Shown here one piece after another: positions 51,498 to 59,826 of a DNA stretch of 64,000 nucleotides (the first letter of the stretch is position 1; every line of letters starts with the position of its first letter). Source of the stretch: SIG714 sp964638675 (GTDB taxonomy: Bacteria > Bacillota > Clostridia > Oscillospirales > CAG-272); the NCBI GenBank assembly GCA_964638675.1, contig CAZXAU010000005.1, forward strand, positions 1 to 64,000, given 5' to 3'. Made by a program: the position numbers and the translations under genes. Under the pieces are notes generated by a model. That model saw only the letters and a list, made by a program, of their open reading frames with translations. It did no database searches and was not told the origin of the DNA.

Positions 51498-52670
51498 TCA
51501 GGCAAGATGATCCTTGCACAGTTCGTCTGCCAGGTCATCGATCTGTCGGCGGCTCTCATTGTTCAAGGCAGACATTATGCTGACAGTTTGCTCTGTGAAT
51601 GACAGATTTTTACAGCCCTCCAGCATTGTTCTCATGGTCTTGGCAGCTAAAGGTGCCCATGAGCCATTCTCTATAAAGGCTACCGTGCGGTTCTGGAAGT
51701 TTCGCTCGGTCAGATGGTCGATGAAGGTTCTCATGAAGGGAAAAACATCGGCGTTATATGTGACTGAAGCCAGCACCAGCTTGCCGTAACGAAAGGCATC
51801 CGCCACTGCCGCTGCCATATCGTCCTTTGCAAGGTCTGCCACCACGATTTTGGGACAGCCTTTGGCATGCAGTTTATCTGCAAGCAACTGCACTGCTTCT
51901 TTGGTATGCCCGTATACAGAGGCGTAGGCGATCATGATCCCCTCAGATTCTGCCTTGTAAGAAGACCAGATATCGTAAAGGTTCAAATAGTGACCGAGAT
52001 CTTCGTTCAGAATAGGGCCGTGAGTAGGACAGATGATTTGAATGTCTATTCCTGCAGCCTTTTTCAGCAGTCGTTGCACCTGGGCACCGTATTTTCCTAC
52101 GATTCCGATATAATATCGACGGGCTTCGCGGTCCCATTCATCCTCAATATCAAGTGCACCGAATTTTCCGAAAGCGTCGGCGGAGAAAAGAATTTTGTCG
52201 CACTCGTCATAGGAGACTATGACCTCCGGCCAGTGAACCATAGGTGCGGTTACAAAGGCCAGTGTATGTCTGCCGAGCGGCAGCTTGTCTCCCTCGCTTA
52301 CCACGATACGCCGATCGGCATAATCTGTTCCGAAGAATTGGTTCATCATCGTGAAGGCTTTGGCAGATGCCACTATTTTTGTATCGGTATATATCTTCAT
52401 AAAATTTGCAACATTGCCTGCGTGATCCGGTTCCATATGCTGAATCAGAAGATAATCGGGTTTTCTTCCGTCTAAAACTGTTGACACATTTTCCAGCCAT
52501 TTCTTGGTGAAATTCCGGTCTACCGTGTCGATGACGGCTGTCTTCTCATCCGTGATCACATAGGAGTTGTATGCTATACCGTTTGGAACGGCATACTGTC
52601 CTTCAAACAGATCCACCTCATGGTCATTGACGCCCACGTATTTTACATCTTTGGTAATATTGATATTCAT
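51498..52670 (-). CDS. Flavodiiron protein (FprA-type O2/NO reductase)
   Basis: About 390 residues. The metallo-beta-lactamase part carries the diiron ligands HMEPDHAGN (HxExDH), with further His in PMVHWPE, Asp in FSADAFG and His in CPTHGP. The C-terminal flavodoxin domain begins GIMIAYASVYGHTKEAV. It reduces oxygen to water or nitric oxide to nitrous oxide and protects anaerobes. There is no rubredoxin domain, so a separate donor is needed. The start is the ATG at 52670; longer frames run into the leader repeat. It is preceded by family 1 leader copy 3. Confidence 0.93.
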   Translation of the reverse strand: MNINITKDVKYVGVNDHEVDLFEGQYAVPNGIAYNSYVITDEKTAVIDTVDRNFTKKWLENVSTVLDGRKPDYLLIQHMEPDHAGNVANFMKIYTDTKIVASAKAFTMMNQFFGTDYADRRIVVSEGDKLPLGRHTLAFVTAPMVHWPEVIVSYDECDKILFSADAFGKFGALDIEDEWDREARRYYIGIVGKYGAQVQRLLKKAAGIDIQIICPTHGPILNEDLGHYLNLYDIWSSYKAESEGIMIAYASVYGHTKEAVQLLADKLHAKGCPKIVVADLAKDDMAAAVADAFRYGKLVLASVTYNADVFPFMRTFIDHLTERNFQNRTVAFIENGSWAPLAAKTMRTMLEGCKNLSFTEQTVSIMSALNNESRRQIDDLADELCKDHLA

Positions 52671-52844
52671 AATTATGACCATTGCTTTCGCATTGCGAAA
52701 GCTTCCTTTCTTTTCTTTTGGATTTGGGGCTGGTTTTGCACTGCAAAATCGCCGCCGTGTCGATTGCGAAAGTTGCAAGGCGAAAGTCGCAAGGCGAAAG
52801 CCACAAAACGCCGTTTTAAAGATTTCTCTTTCAAACTTGTCCTC
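52671..52844 (-). repeat. Leader repeat family 1, copy 3 (before the flavodiiron gene)
   Basis: In gene direction: GAGGACAAGTTTGAAAGA with its pairing arm, GGCGTTTTGTGGCTTTCGCC, a tandem expansion of a 14-base unit (GCGAAAG followed by TTGCAAG/TCGCAAG on the plus strand), GGCGGCGATTTTGCA, GAAAGGA, the perfect hairpin GCTTTCGCA/TGCGAAAGC (52684-52702) and 13 bases to the ATG. Confidence 0.85.
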
Positions 52845-52872
52845 ATTCCAGGACAGAGTCATTATTTTCCCT

Positions 52873-52901
52873 ATTATATATCATTTTTTTTCGAAAAACA
52901 A
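52873..52901 (-). promoter_or_regulatory. Promoter of the flavodiiron gene
   Basis: Minus strand TTGTTT (52896-52901), 17-base spacer, TATAAT (52873-52878). Confidence 0.6.
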
Positions 52902-52992
52902 GTTTTTTTATTACTTTCGGCAAAAAATACTTCACAGTGGAAGCTGCTGGGTTACTTCCATGATGGACTGACCCCCAAAAAACCACAAAGTA

Positions 52993-53021
52993 TTGACAAT
53001 TCATAAAAACTGTGGTAGTAT
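52993..53021 (+). promoter_or_regulatory. Promoter of exported paralogue 1
   Basis: TTGACA (52993-52998), 17-base spacer, TAGTAT (53016-53021). The surrounding 40 bases are nearly identical to those at 53718-53746. Confidence 0.75.
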
Positions 53022-53089
53022 GACCGCATATGGATATGATTATATTTCCTGAAAACTCTTAAAATATTTCAACAAAAGGAAGGAATACT

Positions 53090-53686
53090 ATGAAAAAAGC
53101 AATTGTAAGCATTATATGCATAGCTGTAGTTGTGTTTACTATTTTATCTGTAGCTTACTGTAATCAGCAGGTGAAGTTTTCACGCGGAACTATTGATCAG
53201 GATATATACACTAGTAAATTTTCAGGTATCACATTCAAAAAGCCCTCGGAGTGGAAATTTTATTCTGACGACGAGATATCGCAATTACTTAATTCAACAT
53301 CGGCACAGATCGGAAGTGAGGAATTTGATAATGCGACCGAAGGAAGTATTTTTGATTTCATGGCAACTTCAAATGAGGGCAATTCGGTAAGCCTTGAAAT
53401 CCGAAAAGTCGGACTGTTTGCGGATGTCGATGGCAGTGTACAGGAATCAGTAAGGCTCATGAAGGAATTGTCTGAAGATCTGGGTTATACTTTCACGGCG
53501 TCCGATCCGATTGATAAAAAACTCGGTGATGCCACATACAGAATGGTGACTATACAGTTAAATGCAGGTGCAGTAAACTTGACGCAGTACGTCTATTTCA
53601 GAAAGGTTGGCAATTATTTATTGGCCATTTCCTGCACAGCAGCACGGTATATCACGCAAAGCCAGTTTGAAGCAATGTTTTCCTGA
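53090..53686 (+). CDS. Exported protein, tandem paralogue 1
   Basis: 198 residues: signal peptide (KKAIVSIICIAVVVFTILSVAYC) and a mature domain with FSGITFKKPSEWKFYSDDEISQLL, FDFMATSNEGNSVSLEIRKV and AVNLTQYVYFRKVGNYLLAISCTA, resembling PsbP-like/DUF1795-type secreted beta-alpha domains in Bacillota. It is about two-thirds identical to the next gene. Its Cys is preceded by Tyr (VAYC), a poor lipobox, unlike the VVSC of the paralogue, so lipidation is uncertain. AAAGGAAGG precedes the ATG. Function unknown. Confidence 0.75.
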   Translation: MKKAIVSIICIAVVVFTILSVAYCNQQVKFSRGTIDQDIYTSKFSGITFKKPSEWKFYSDDEISQLLNSTSAQIGSEEFDNATEGSIFDFMATSNEGNSVSLEIRKVGLFADVDGSVQESVRLMKELSEDLGYTFTASDPIDKKLGDATYRMVTIQLNAGAVNLTQYVYFRKVGNYLLAISCTAARYITQSQFEAMFS

Positions 53687-53717
53687 TATCTATTTTCACA
53701 AAAAAATGCCATAAGTA

Positions 53718-53746
53718 TTGACAATTCACAAAAACTGTGGTAATAT
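53718..53746 (+). promoter_or_regulatory. Promoter of exported paralogue 2 (duplicated)
   Basis: TTGACA (53718-53723), 17-base spacer, TAATAT (53741-53746). The spacer AATTCACAAAAACTGTGG-type sequence is the same as in the first promoter, showing that promoter and gene were duplicated together. Confidence 0.75.
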
Positions 53747-53814
53747 GACCGCATAAGGGTATCATTATATTTTCTGAATATCTTTAAATATTTCAACACA
53801 GAGGAAGAAACATT

Positions 53815-54411
53815 ATGAAAAAAGCATTTGTTCGCATTATATCCGTAGCTGTTATTGTATTCACTCTTTTGTCGGTGGTTTCATGTAGCCAGACTGTCCC
53901 GTTTTCACGCGGAACGATTGATCAGAATACATACAAGAGCGAATTCGCGGGAATCACATTCACAAAGCCATCTGAATGGGTATTCTATTCGGAGGATCAG
54001 ATTTCGCAGTTGCTCGGTTCAGCATCAGCACAGCTCGGAAGTGATGAATTTGATAAGGCGACCGAAGGAAGCATTGTTGATTTCATGGCTACTTCAAGTG
54101 AGGGTAATTCTGTAAACCTTGAGATTAAAAAAGGCGGAGCTTTTTTGAATCTCAATGCCAGCGTACAGGAATCGATAAAACTTATCAAGGAATCGTATGA
54201 ATCTCTCAATTTTACTTGCACTGCATCCGATCCGGTTGATAAGAAGCTCGGCAATGACACCTACAAAATGGTTACTATACAGGTAAGCGCGGGTGCTGTA
54301 AACATGACTCAGTACGCCTATTTCAGAAAGGTCGGCAGTTATTTCTATGCTATTACCTGCACAGCTACATACAATATCACACAAAGCCAGTTTGAAGCTA
54401 TGTTTTCTTGA
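53815..54411 (+). CDS. Lipoprotein, tandem paralogue 2
   Basis: 198 residues, same length and layout as paralogue 1. The signal peptide ends in a good lipobox (LLSVVSC), so it should be lipid-anchored outside the membrane. The mature domain repeats ITFTKPSEWVFYSEDQISQLL, VDFMATSSEGNSVNLEIKKG and MTQYAYFRKVGSYFYAITCTA. Own promoter, AGAGGAAG site. Function unknown; the pair probably arose by a recent tandem duplication followed by divergence of about one third of residues. Confidence 0.78.
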   Translation: MKKAFVRIISVAVIVFTLLSVVSCSQTVPFSRGTIDQNTYKSEFAGITFTKPSEWVFYSEDQISQLLGSASAQLGSDEFDKATEGSIVDFMATSSEGNSVNLEIKKGGAFLNLNASVQESIKLIKESYESLNFTCTASDPVDKKLGNDTYKMVTIQVSAGAVNMTQYAYFRKVGSYFYAITCTATYNITQSQFEAMFS

Positions 54412-54497
54412 TATTGATTTTTTCAAAAAGAATCTTTGAAGAAGCATTATTTGTTGAATAGCTTTATTATTGAAGTGAAGAAAATTTAATTATACAG

Positions 54498-54536
54498 AAA
54501 ACCGGAGTCAGAATAGATAACGACTTCGGTTTTTTG
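54498..54536 (+). terminator. Terminator after lipoprotein paralogue 2
   Basis: AAAACCGGAGTC pairs with GACTTCGGTTTTTT (one mismatch) and runs into Ts. Confidence 0.75.
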
Positions 54537-54676
54537 TTTTAATCGGAAGATCTGACTGTTTATTCAGGCGAAGATTGCAAAAATGTTTTAAAACAGAAAT
54601 TGCATTTTGTCGGTGTTTATGCTATAATCAAATAAAGAACGAGAAATATATCACCATTAATTATCAGGAGAAGTTT

Positions 54677-55087
54677 ATGAAAAGAAAAACAACTCAAACA
54701 GCGTTTTGTATGTTTCTGGTCATTATGATAATGTTCATAATTTTCACCATGACAGGATGTGACAAAGAAACTAACGTACAAACACAGCCGCCGACTTTGT
54801 CAGACATACAACCGAATACTGCCGATAAAATCGATGGCAATCGGGATGAGGGCAAATACAGCATAAAATATGCGGGACTTACAAATTATCTTGTCACAGG
54901 TCTTTCATCTGCTGAAAAGGGGGAGGAAGTGACTGTCATAGCGGAGATACCCATGGAAGGGCTTCTTGTCTTATATCTGAATGGGGAAGAGCTCAGACCG
55001 TCGGGGACTGACGAAAACGACCGGATCATATACAGCTTCACTATGCCTGGGAGCGACGTGACAATAGAATTCAGGATCGAAGCATGA
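54677..55087 (+). CDS. Small lipoprotein
   Basis: About 136 residues: lipobox (FTMTGC), a Gln/Thr/Pro-rich linker, and one small beta-sandwich (KYAGLTNYLVTGLSSAEKGEEVTV, ending YSFTMPGSDVTIEFRIEA). The FTMPxSDVTI ending is typical of small Ig-like or flagellin-like repeat modules in surface proteins. The start at 54677 has CAGGAGA nearby. It sits between the lipoprotein pair and the three large paralogues. Confidence 0.7.
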   Translation: MKRKTTQTAFCMFLVIMIMFIIFTMTGCDKETNVQTQPPTLSDIQPNTADKIDGNRDEGKYSIKYAGLTNYLVTGLSSAEKGEEVTVIAEIPMEGLLVLYLNGEELRPSGTDENDRIIYSFTMPGSDVTIEFRIEA

Positions 55088-55205
55088 ATTTTACCGTAAA
55101 ATAACATTTTACGGATGCCGGGATTGAATTGCATCAAAAAAAATCGTCTTTTTGCACAAAAAACAGGCTGCATTTTTGACGAATCCTGAAAAATTTTTTT
55201 TATTC

Positions 55206-55234
55206 TTGACTTTTGAAACAATATGCGGTAAAAT
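55206..55234 (+). promoter_or_regulatory. Promoter of the DUF3472 array
   Basis: TTGACT (55206-55211), 17-base spacer, TAAAAT (55229-55234), about 57 bases before the first gene of the array. Confidence 0.7.
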
Positions 55235-55290
55235 AGAAGGGATATTTGTAGGCTCAAAAATAAAAAACGCAAAGCCAAAGGAGATATTAT

Positions 55291-56688
55291 ATGAAAAAGC
55301 CATTTATCAAAGTTGCAATGTCGCTTTTACTTATTGCAGCTACACTTCTGACACTCGGAATCGGAGCTTTCGCTATAGGCGAATCGCATAATGTTTATAC
55401 CGCACCCGACCTGTCAAAAACAAGCGGAAAATTTGACGCTTTTATGATCGACTTTAAAACAGAGAGTGAAAATGCAATTGCAACATATTGGGCACTCGCA
55501 AACTACACACTGGATATTAAAGAGTCATTAAAGAAGCTTGGATATATGAAACTTGGCAATCCGGCCGGATATGCCGGAATGCAGGTCAGAAACAGCGATA
55601 CCGACAGAGTCGGAATAATGTCTGTTTGGGAATATCAGTCTGTTGACAACAAAATGAAAAAAGAAACACTTAATGCTATACGTATGTATCCTGCAGGAAA
55701 TGATACATTTGACAATGAAGGCAGCGGTGTAAAATGTATTAAAGATTATACATGGAACGACAATCAGTGGTATCGTATGCTGTTGCTTTGTTGGGAAGAT
55801 GCCGAGCTCGGCAGAACATTTGCCGGAACATGGTTCTACGATTACACGGCAAAAAAATGGACTCTTTTCTGCTACTACAACTATCAGCTCGTAGATTCGT
55901 ATTTTATCAACGGATTCAGCCAGTTCCAGGAGAATTTCTCAAGCAACAGGGCAAATATTTACCGTTCATTCAACTATACAAATTTCTATGTGTATGATCA
56001 TGAGACCAAAGAATGGGTATCTACTCCGAAGATCAGTCTCTCAAGCTGTACATATCCCGATAAGGTCGGCGTAGTCGGTGGAGGGCTTTCCGAAGACGGA
56101 AAATGCGTCACCGGATATGCAGACGGGTCCAAGCGTGATGAAGGTTATGTACAGCTCAATACGACTTTGACGATCGACCAACCTGATAATCCCGAATACG
56201 GAATACCTGCGATCGGAGAATTCACTGCAAGAACAGCCGGTAATAAAACTGTATTCAGTTGGACGGCAGGAGCAGAAAGCACACCTCAGCTCTCATATGA
56301 TCTCAAAGTGGTTGACGAGAACGGAAATGAGATCCTTTCCAGTTATCAGACACGTCCTGAAATAAATGAGCTCAGGGTTGACAAACTTGCTGAAAGCGAA
56401 TATAAGTGCACTCTTACAATAAAAGATGTCTTTGGTCAGGAAACCACAGCAACATATGCAACCGAGGGTTACACCGATAAGACTCCCGATTCAAACGAAA
56501 CTCCTGAACCGACGCAGCTTCCCATTACTGACGCACAGCCGACAGGTACTCCTGCAACAACTCCGGTTACCGGAACGCAGACACCTTCGCCGAACGGAAG
56601 TTCAACAGTAATTATAATAGCAGCAGTTGCAGCTGTTATTATTGTTGCAGTAGCTGCAGCAGTAATCATAATGAAGAAAAAGAAATAA
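55291..56688 (+). CDS. DUF3472-like membrane-anchored exported protein, paralogue A
   Basis: 465 residues. Signal peptide (VAMSLLLIAATLLTLGIGAFA); a core of about 230 residues with AGMQVRNSDTDRVGIMSVWEYQ, NEGSGVKCIKDYTWNDNQWYRMLLLCWEDA and FAGTWFYDYTAKKWTLF, which matches my memory of the DUF3472 family; then a fibronectin-like module (PQLSYDLKVVDENGNEI, TLTIKDVFGQETTATY), a Thr/Pro-rich stalk, and a transmembrane helix with a KKKK tail. So the core faces outward on a stalk. DUF3472 proteins are suspected carbohydrate-binding or -active, unproven. AAAGGAG precedes the ATG. First of three tandem paralogues. Confidence 0.8.
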   Translation: MKKPFIKVAMSLLLIAATLLTLGIGAFAIGESHNVYTAPDLSKTSGKFDAFMIDFKTESENAIATYWALANYTLDIKESLKKLGYMKLGNPAGYAGMQVRNSDTDRVGIMSVWEYQSVDNKMKKETLNAIRMYPAGNDTFDNEGSGVKCIKDYTWNDNQWYRMLLLCWEDAELGRTFAGTWFYDYTAKKWTLFCYYNYQLVDSYFINGFSQFQENFSSNRANIYRSFNYTNFYVYDHETKEWVSTPKISLSSCTYPDKVGVVGGGLSEDGKCVTGYADGSKRDEGYVQLNTTLTIDQPDNPEYGIPAIGEFTARTAGNKTVFSWTAGAESTPQLSYDLKVVDENGNEILSSYQTRPEINELRVDKLAESEYKCTLTIKDVFGQETTATYATEGYTDKTPDSNETPEPTQLPITDAQPTGTPATTPVTGTQTPSPNGSSTVIIIAAVAAVIIVAVAAAVIIMKKKK

Positions 56689-56806
56689 TTGACTTTAAAA
56701 AACATTATTTAATTCCGAAGAAAAGTTTATTCTTATTCGGACACATGATACGGCTTTGCAATGATAAAAAGTTGCAAAGACCGATTTACACGAAAGGTAT
56801 AAAAAA

Positions 56807-58204
56807 ATGAAAAGAAACAAACTTAAAGTTTTTCTTTCGCTTCTTCTCATCATTCTGAGCCTGAGTCTATCTGCTCTTCCGATTTTTGCGGAGGCAGGTT
56901 CTCACGGATTCTATGTAGACCCCGTCACTAAGGATACATCAATGAAATTTGATGCTTTCATGATAGATTTCCGCAGTGACTGCGATGACGCACTTGCAAC
57001 ATATTTTGAGCTTGCAGGTTTCGCCATGGATACAACCGAATCGGTAAAAAAGCTCGGATATACCGGAATTACGGGTGGTGGCGGATATGCAGGTCTTCAG
57101 GTCAGAAATTCAGGAGATGAAAGAGTCGGAATAATGTCGCTTTGGGAATATAAATATATCGACACCAAGACGATGAAGAAGGTAACGCTCAATGCCGAGC
57201 AGATCTATCCCGACGGAAAGGGTACGTTCGGAAATGAAGGTTCGGGCGTCAACTGGATCAAGGCTTATCCCTGGAGCGATCATCAGTGGTACCGCATGCT
57301 CCTTTACAGCTGGACTGATATTGAGACCGGATATACATTTGCAGGAACATGGTTCTACAGCTATGAGACTGATGAATGGTTTCTTCACGTATATTTTGAT
57401 ACAAAGCTTGTCGATTCCTATTTTAAGAACGGTTTCGGACAGTTCATCGAGAACTGGAGCGTTGGAGTAAACCGCATGGTCAGAGCAGCTTCGTATAAAA
57501 ACTTTTATGTTATAGATCACGAAAACAAGGAATGGGTATCTATCCCCACGCTCCGTCTTTCAACAGACAACAATTTTGATTGTGTCGGAACCACTACAAT
57601 GGGAATGAGCGATGACAAGAGCTATGTTTGGGAGAAGGTTGACGGAACTATTGACGATCCCAACTTCAAACAGCTTAGTCAGATCTATACGATCGAACAG
57701 CCGGAAGTACCTTCATACGGTATACCGTCAATCGAGACGCTTAAGACGAATTATTCAAAGACAAACGGTCTGAGAGTCAACTGGCAGATGGCGAAAAAAA
57801 GCACTCCCGCCCTCTCATATAAGCTTGAAGTTTACAATAAGAGCGGCGAGATAATAGCGACAAAGGAGCAGACCCGTCCGGAGGTCAACTCGGTATCTTT
57901 CAAAGATGTCGAGGAGAGCTCGGTAAAGTGCGTACTGACTGTAAAGGATCTTTTCGGTCAGGAAACATCCTATACATATAAAACTGATGATTATGATCAA
58001 CCTGAAACAAATGTGACGGAAACACCCGAAACAAATGCAACAGAAACACCGGGAACAACAGCTTCGCCGAAGACTGAAATTCCGCAAACAGCCACCGATG
58101 ACGGCAATTCATCTTCTACATGGATAGTTATTGCGGCATGCTTTGGCGTTGTACTTGTCGTTGCAGTCGTGGCTGTAGTGCTCATCAAAAAGAAAAAAAG
58201 ATAA
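56807..58204 (+). CDS. DUF3472-like membrane-anchored exported protein, paralogue B
   Basis: 465 residues with the same plan as paralogue A: signal peptide (FLSLLLIILSLSLSALPIFA), SHGFYVDP start, core AGLQVRNSGDERVGIMSLWEYK, NEGSGVNWIKAYPWSDHQWYRMLLYSW, FAGTWFYSYETDEWFLH, fibronectin-like module (LSYKLEVYNKSGEII), Thr/Pro stalk (ETPETNATETPGTTAS), transmembrane helix and KKKKR tail. Two hairpins lie in the 118-base gap before it (for example CTTTGCAA/TTGCAAAG at 56756-56782), which may tune expression relative to paralogue A. Confidence 0.82.
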   Translation: MKRNKLKVFLSLLLIILSLSLSALPIFAEAGSHGFYVDPVTKDTSMKFDAFMIDFRSDCDDALATYFELAGFAMDTTESVKKLGYTGITGGGGYAGLQVRNSGDERVGIMSLWEYKYIDTKTMKKVTLNAEQIYPDGKGTFGNEGSGVNWIKAYPWSDHQWYRMLLYSWTDIETGYTFAGTWFYSYETDEWFLHVYFDTKLVDSYFKNGFGQFIENWSVGVNRMVRAASYKNFYVIDHENKEWVSIPTLRLSTDNNFDCVGTTTMGMSDDKSYVWEKVDGTIDDPNFKQLSQIYTIEQPEVPSYGIPSIETLKTNYSKTNGLRVNWQMAKKSTPALSYKLEVYNKSGEIIATKEQTRPEVNSVSFKDVEESSVKCVLTVKDLFGQETSYTYKTDDYDQPETNVTETPETNATETPGTTASPKTEIPQTATDDGNSSSTWIVIAACFGVVLVVAVVAVVLIKKKKR

Positions 58205-58245
58205 AAAGTTCCAAAAAGGAATCATATAAGGGAGAAAAATAAGAA

Positions 58246-59625
58246 ATGAATACGAGAACAGCGAAGATCTTTGCGTGCATCATGCTCGTTGCAATGATTG
58301 GAACGATGCTGTGTGGGTCTGTTTTGGCAGACGGTTCGCACGGATTCTATATGACAACATATTCAAACGTTGTTGACGAAAAAGCCGACGGATATATGAT
58401 AGACTTCTATTCGGACAGTGACCAGGCTCTTGCGACATACTGGTCAAATATGAACTTCGGCATGTATACCGAAGCAACAGTCAAAAAATACGGATATTCG
58501 GCATTTAAAGGCGGCGGTGCATACGGCGGACTTCAGATACTCGGAAACACCAACGAAAGAAAAGGTATTTTTTCATTCTGGAGATATGAGTACGTCGACG
58601 TAAAGACCATGAAAAAGGGATATATATACGCAGATGCCATAGTCGGTAAAACAACCCATTACGACAACGAAGGTTCCGGAACATCATGCGTTATGGATTA
58701 TCCCTGGAAATCAAGTCAGTGGTACCGTGAACTCCTCTACTGCTGGACGGATGAGGAAACCGGAAATACATTTGCCGGCAACTGGTATTATGATTACGAA
58801 GCTGACGAATGGACACTTTTCGCATACTATGACCTGAAGCTTGTCGATTCTTATATCAAGGGAGATATAAGTCAGTTTCTTGAAAACTTCAGTGAAGGAG
58901 AGGGCGCAAGATACCGTTCGTTCAGATATAAGGGTATTTATTTCCTTTCACACGAAAACGGTGAATGGGTATCATCTCCTGAAGTGTATCTGAGAAGTGA
59001 CGGAAACCCTAAGGCGTTCGGCGAAGTCGATCTCGGACTTGCAGATGATGAAACTTATGTATGGGCATGGGTTGACGGAACTTCTGAAATAGATTCAGAT
59101 GAGCTTATTGCAAAGAAATTGACTATCAAACAGGATGAAAAACCTTCCTATGGCAAACCGATAATTGATAAAGTTGATGGCGTTGGATTTGGCGGTAAAC
59201 TTACAGTCAAATGGACAGAACCGAAAAATGGAACCCCGCAGCTTTCATATAAGGTTGAAGTATTTGATAACGGCGGCAACTCAATAGGAGTCAAGACTGG
59301 TACACGTCCCGAAGTCAGAAGTATAACCTTTGATGATATTGAAGAAGAGAACTATAAAGCAGTTGTTACGGTTACCGATGTTTTCGGTCAGAGTGTAAGT
59401 CAGGAATTCCAGACTGAGGGCTATACCGGTATAATTACTCCCGATACAACACCTTCTTCTACAGATACTTCTGCTCCCGTAACAGCTTTTACCACACCTA
59501 CAAATACTCCGGAAGAGACAGGAACCAACAATGTTGGGGTTATTATCGGACTTGCAATTGCAGGTGTTGCTGTTGTAGCAATTGCTGTAACAGTTGTTGT
59601 AATCATAGTGAAGAAGAAAAAGTAA
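58246..59625 (+). CDS. DUF3472-like membrane-anchored exported protein, paralogue C
   Basis: 459 residues, same plan: signal peptide (IFACIMLVAMIGTMLCGSVLA), SHGFYMTTYS start, core YGGLQILGNTNERKGIFSFWRYEY, NEGSGTSCVMDYPWKSSQWYRELLYCW, FAGNWYYDYEADEWTLFAYY, fibronectin-like module, Thr-rich stalk, transmembrane helix, KKKK tail. It starts 41 bases after paralogue B, so B and C are one operon. Residues around the shared core are the most conserved between the three; stalks and N-termini differ most. Confidence 0.82.
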   Translation: MNTRTAKIFACIMLVAMIGTMLCGSVLADGSHGFYMTTYSNVVDEKADGYMIDFYSDSDQALATYWSNMNFGMYTEATVKKYGYSAFKGGGAYGGLQILGNTNERKGIFSFWRYEYVDVKTMKKGYIYADAIVGKTTHYDNEGSGTSCVMDYPWKSSQWYRELLYCWTDEETGNTFAGNWYYDYEADEWTLFAYYDLKLVDSYIKGDISQFLENFSEGEGARYRSFRYKGIYFLSHENGEWVSSPEVYLRSDGNPKAFGEVDLGLADDETYVWAWVDGTSEIDSDELIAKKLTIKQDEKPSYGKPIIDKVDGVGFGGKLTVKWTEPKNGTPQLSYKVEVFDNGGNSIGVKTGTRPEVRSITFDDIEEENYKAVVTVTDVFGQSVSQEFQTEGYTGIITPDTTPSSTDTSAPVTAFTTPTNTPEETGTNNVGVIIGLAIAGVAVVAIAVTVVVIIVKKKK

Positions 59626-59667
59626 ACCGATAATTCACGCATAGCGTGATCGGTTGCGAATAAACAT

Positions 59668-59700
59668 ATCTCCCCTCGTGCACACACATCAAGGGGAGAT
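59668..59700 (+). terminator. Terminator of the DUF3472 array
   Basis: ATCTCCCCT (59668-59676) pairs with AGGGGAGAT (59692-59700), followed by ACTTTTT. Confidence 0.85.
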
Positions 59701-59826
59701 ACTTTTTCATTATAAGGAAATTCTTATGATCACAGGCAATCATAACAGGAAAACATATAATGAAGAAATTGAAATTATAGGCAGACAGAAAAGAGTCAAT
59801 GACTCTGCCGGGAAAGGATGAGCAGA

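Noticed and set aside
52671..52862. N-terminal extension of the flavodiiron frame by 64 codons
   Set aside because: The extension translates the leader repeat; the same false extension appears in the YdeI-like gene, and the family starts at the later ATG.
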